NCBI GenBank assembly: GCA_963576565.1
Contig: OY755047.1
Span: forward strand, 4,992,931-5,056,930
DNA length: 64,000 nucleotides
Source: Aspidapion aeneum
Lineage: Eukaryota > Arthropoda > Insecta > Coleoptera > Brentidae
Direction: 5' to 3'
A program made the position numbers and the translations under genes. Every line of letters begins with the position of its first letter. Position 1 is the first letter of the stretch. Shown in pieces: positions 60,735 through 64,000 of the stretch. Below the pieces are notes generated by a model. The model did not search any database and had not been told where the DNA came from. It saw only the letters and a program-made list of their open reading frames with translations.

Positions 60735-62110
60735 TACTATGTCGGTTTAGAATGTTTTTCTAGGTTGTCCGACGCCGATTCTCCACCTCCTTCGATCCTG
60801 ACAATCATCTTCTGTCAGATTTTTTTGACTCATTGATCTTTGGATTGACTGTTGCCATTCTAGTTTAGGACGCCATCTTATCCTGCGCCCTATTGGTTGC
60901 CATTCAAGGATCTGCTTTGGTAATCTTTCGTCGTTCATCCGTTGTACATGGCCGTACTATATCAGTTGCCTTTTAGTGATGTCATCCGTTATGCTTCCCT
61001 CGATTCCCATTCTTTCTTTTATGATCTCATTTCTTATGTGATCTATTTTAGATATTCTCATTTATCTTCTTATTGCATCCATTTCGACACTTTCCATTCT
61101 TGTTTTGTATGTATCTGTTACGCAACAAGTCTCTACTCTATACAACAGCGTGCTTTTCACCATTGTTTCATATATGTTAAATTTTACATTCTTTTTTATC
61201 TCTCTGCTCTATAAATTACTGATAAAACATCCAATAACCTTTTTTGCTTTTACTATTCCTTTTTCTACTTCTTTACAGTCTGTTCCTGTCTTGTCAAATG
61301 TCACACCCAAGTATAAATTTTCATTGCATGAAGATATTGTTTGTCCATTGTCTAGTTCTAACTCACTCGTTTCCAATACATAAGTACTGTGTCTTGTCCA
61401 CGTTCACTGTTTTAGATTTTGACCCTTTGTATAGTTCTTTTATCGCTTTTATGTATGTATGATTGATTAGTTTGCTTTAACCCTGTCCATAATTTTTCTA
61501 CTGGAACGGTATCATATGCTTTTTGTAGGTCCACAAAGGTAACATTAGTCTCTATATTTCTGGCGCTCCTTTTCTCAATTACATGTTTCAGACAAAAAAC
61601 ATTATCAAAACAAGATTTGCCTGCACGAAACCCACTTTGCTCTTCTTCTTCTTGTTCATGAAAATCATTCTCTATTAGATCTCTTAGAATCCTACCGTAC
61701 AATCTACTTAGAGTACTGGTTACTGAAATTCCTCTGTAATTGTTGCAATCCAGCTTGTTTCCTTTTTTATGTATTGAGGATATGAAGGCAATTTTCCAAT
61801 CATGAGGTACTAGACGTCCGTTTATCCATTGATTGATAATATATGTGAGATTTTCGAGTAGTTTCTCTGATCCATATTTGAGCATTTCAGGATATATTCT
61901 CCCAGGTCCGCTAGCTTTTCCAGATTTAAGCTTTTTAATACTATTCTTTATCATTTCTTTTTCGATGATTACTTCCCCTCCATGTACTTCTATGTCTCTC
62001 CTCGGAGAGGCTGCCAGATATTCGGGTCTCGTCTCCTGCAGCATTCCCTTGTTGTGTTCTGTCCATTGTTCTGGTTTGATGATCTGAATGTTTACTTTTT
62101 CTTTTGTTGG
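60735..62110 (-). mobile_element. Non-LTR retrotransposon, family 2 (copy 2)
   Basis: Minus-strand frame 61412-62044 has the RT fingers: MIKNSIKKLKSGKASGPGRI, WKIAFISSIHKKGNKLDCNN, YRGISVTSTLSRLYGRIL, QSGFRAGKSCFDNVFCLKHV, FVDLQKAYDTVPVEKLW. The tail (MNDERLPKQILEWQPIGRRI) is at 60747-60938. Between them the FADD block is deleted. Copy 1 at 39.4-40.3 kb keeps that block, so the two copies complement each other. Lies in laccase intron 3, antisense. Confidence 0.88.
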
Positions 62111-62859
62111 GTTTTTTACTGTAGAAATGAATTTCCATACTTCAGAACTGCCTATAATAACATGGGACTTGCAAATTTGACAAAAATATTAGGTATATTA
62201 GGTGTTACAGAAGGGACACTAACGTCACAGGAAGAACAAAAATTTTAAAAACAAAAAAATATTTTTTTTGTATAAATAAGGGAATAGAAAACAAAATAAG
62301 TAACAAGAAACAATTGAACTATTTGCGAATATAAGTATATTTAGCTGTCGGCGTCGTAATGCATTGAAGTATAAATTTAAATTTACACCTCGTTAAATTA
62401 AACAAATCTTATTCCTGAATAAATAAATAAATATCAAAGGGTAATGATATACCTGTTATCCTTATTATTATATGTTAATGTTTACTAAAGGGTCTCAAAA
62501 TGCAGCGATCTGCAAACAAACAAAGATTTGGAAATTGCTGGATTAGCATGGAGACAGTAGCGCACGCAGAAAATATATTAGGGGGGGGGGGGCAACCAGA
62601 TACATGGAAGGGTAATAGATAGCTTTATGACTAGTGCGCAGGATTTGATTTATATGTGAGTGGGCCTTGCAGCCCTTCCACTGCGACCACCAGTGGGTCT
62701 ATTGTGGCTCACTTTTGAGTGGTTGCGGATATGATTCACACTTTGTATTTTTATATTTTTTTCTGATAGGTCTCTCTCTCTAAATCTAAACAAAAATAGT
62801 TTTGAGTTTTTTTTCGAAAGTTAAAAATATTTAAATAGAACTGTACTCCCAACTTAGTG
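62111..62859. other. Repeat-derived DNA in laccase intron 3
   Basis: A G run at 62581-62592 follows GTAGCGCACGCAGAA, as at other hAT-like MITE ends. 62654-62716 is the inverse of 25858-25920 (CAGCCCTTCCACTGCGACC). No gene. Confidence 0.5.
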
Positions 62860-64000
62860 GAAAACGTCATATATATCCACAATACACAAAAAAGGAAGGA
62901 AAGATATATGTGACAATTATAGAGGTATATCTGTGACTAGTACGCTAAGCAGAATATACGGTAAAATAATAAGAAATAAAGTAGAGAGCGACTATAAAGA
63001 CATGGAGGCAGAACAACAAGCTGGTTTCAGGGCGGGTAGATCGACTTCAGATCATCTCTTTTGTATAACCCAAGTTATTGAAAAGAAAATGGCATACGGA
63101 CAAGAGCTGCATCTGCTTTACGTGGATTTGCAGAAGGCATATGAGTATACCACTAAATCTACTCTGGAACGCGTTGGAAAACACAAACATAAGCGTACAA
63201 CTAATTAAGGCTATCAAAGAGTTATACCGCAATAGTAAGGCAAAAGTTAAAATAAAAGCAAAACTAACCAAAGGCTTTCAAGTAAATAAAGGTCTTAAAC
63301 AAGGTTGCTGTATCTCGCCTACGCTCTTCAAGATATACTTGGAACAAGTCCTTAAAGTATGGAAGAGAAAATGCCAAAACATGGGAATTCCGTTGGACGA
63401 AACCACCTTGTATACTTTATGTTTCGCCGATGATCAGATAGTAGTGGCTCAGGATTATGACGACCTCGAATATATAATACGAAAACTAATAGAAGAGTAC
63501 AATAAGTGGGGACTAGAGGTTAATCTCAATAAGACAGAGTATATGTGTATCGGTGGAATGAAACAGGATCTAATCTTAAATACCGGGCGGCGAATTCAGT
63601 CCTGTGATGAGAATAAATACTAGGTCTAAAAATTACAGCTGACGGAACACTAGACAAAGCTATAAAAGATCGAAACGTACAAGGAAGAAAAGCAATAACT
63701 TTATTAAATGGAATAATTTGGGACCAAAGTATATCAAAGCATAACCAAAAGCTTATATATAACACCATTGTAAAAAGTATTATTACATACGGCTCAGAAG
63801 TATGGCCAATCAAGGATAGAACAGAAAAAATGCTTTCCGCTACGGAGATGGACTATTGGAGAAGAGCAGCAGGGAAATCAAAAAGAGAAAGAGTTACAAA
63901 TCAAAGAATAAGAGAAATTATGACAGTGGGTGAACGTACTTTAGTGGATGATATAAGAACAAAACAACTGGTGTGGTACGGACATGTACAAAAATGAATG
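62860..64000 (+). mobile_element. Non-LTR retrotransposon, family 1 (copy B), runs off the window
   Basis: The most complete copy of the family at 1 bp and 30 kb. RT motifs: VTSTLSRIYGKIIRNKVESD, QQAGFRAGRSTSDHLFCITQ, LLYVDLQKAY, a one-base frameshift at about 63141, then IPLNLLWNALENTN, GLKQGCCISPTLFKIYLEQV and CFADDQIVVAQDYDD (catalytic). A second break near 63620 precedes the tail (MDYWRRAAGKSKRER). It is truncated at the 5' side by its junction near 62860 and by the window end. Confidence 0.9.

Overview
The window is a stretch of an AT-rich animal genome, almost certainly an insect. It has spliced genes with GT-AG introns, an insect-type laccase start, degenerate TTAGG-like repeats, and dense layers of mariner, pogo, hAT, Harbinger, non-LTR and foldback elements. 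The transposon mix and chaperone sequence would suit a beetle or another repeat-rich insect; the species cannot be fixed from sequence alone.

Genes sit in two blocks. Block 1 (about 4.2-24.1 kb) is compact. Hsc70-3/BiP, the ER Hsp70, is on the minus strand (4221-11647, six coding exons, 655 aa, C-terminal KDEL) with a probable upstream non-coding exon and a promoter carrying ER-stress elements. Next comes a PDCD2L/trus-like gene (minus, 12905-20179, six exons, 365 aa). Its introns host four other genes: Vps24/CHMP3 (minus, intronless), tRNA-Asp(GTC), an SLC25A32-like mitochondrial carrier (plus, three exons, 319 aa) and tRNA-Ala(CGC). Divergent from it is a MIC13/QIL1-like MICOS subunit (plus, 20543-22527, 126 aa). 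LRRC57 (minus, 23213-23929) closes the block. All these exon chains were joined by hand; phases agree at every junction and total lengths divide by three.

Block 2 is the start of a laccase (multicopper oxidase) gene on the plus strand: signal-peptide exon at 54864, then exons at 59243 and 60491 (139 codons). The remainder lies beyond the window. Its introns are full of mobile elements.

Between the blocks (about 24.1-54.8 kb) I see no host gene. The DNA is nested repeats: hAT elements with 8-bp target duplications, Harbinger-like elements with TAA duplications, a pogo-type deletion derivative with perfect TIRs, a mariner, long TA-flanked foldbacks, a near-identical 720-bp tandem duplication, an inverted repeat rich in degenerate telomere-like motifs, a probable solo LTR, and decayed non-LTR retrotransposons of at least three families. 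One non-LTR family appears at both window ends and in the middle.

Most notable are four very small insertions (17-31 bp), three of them near-palindromes, each flanked by an 8-bp direct duplication; they look like hAT-type elements reduced to little more than their ends. Also notable are the BiP locus, where three introns and the 3' flank each hold a different tandem array, and the BiP promoter, which has ERSE, ERSE-II and UPRE matches close to a predicted start site.
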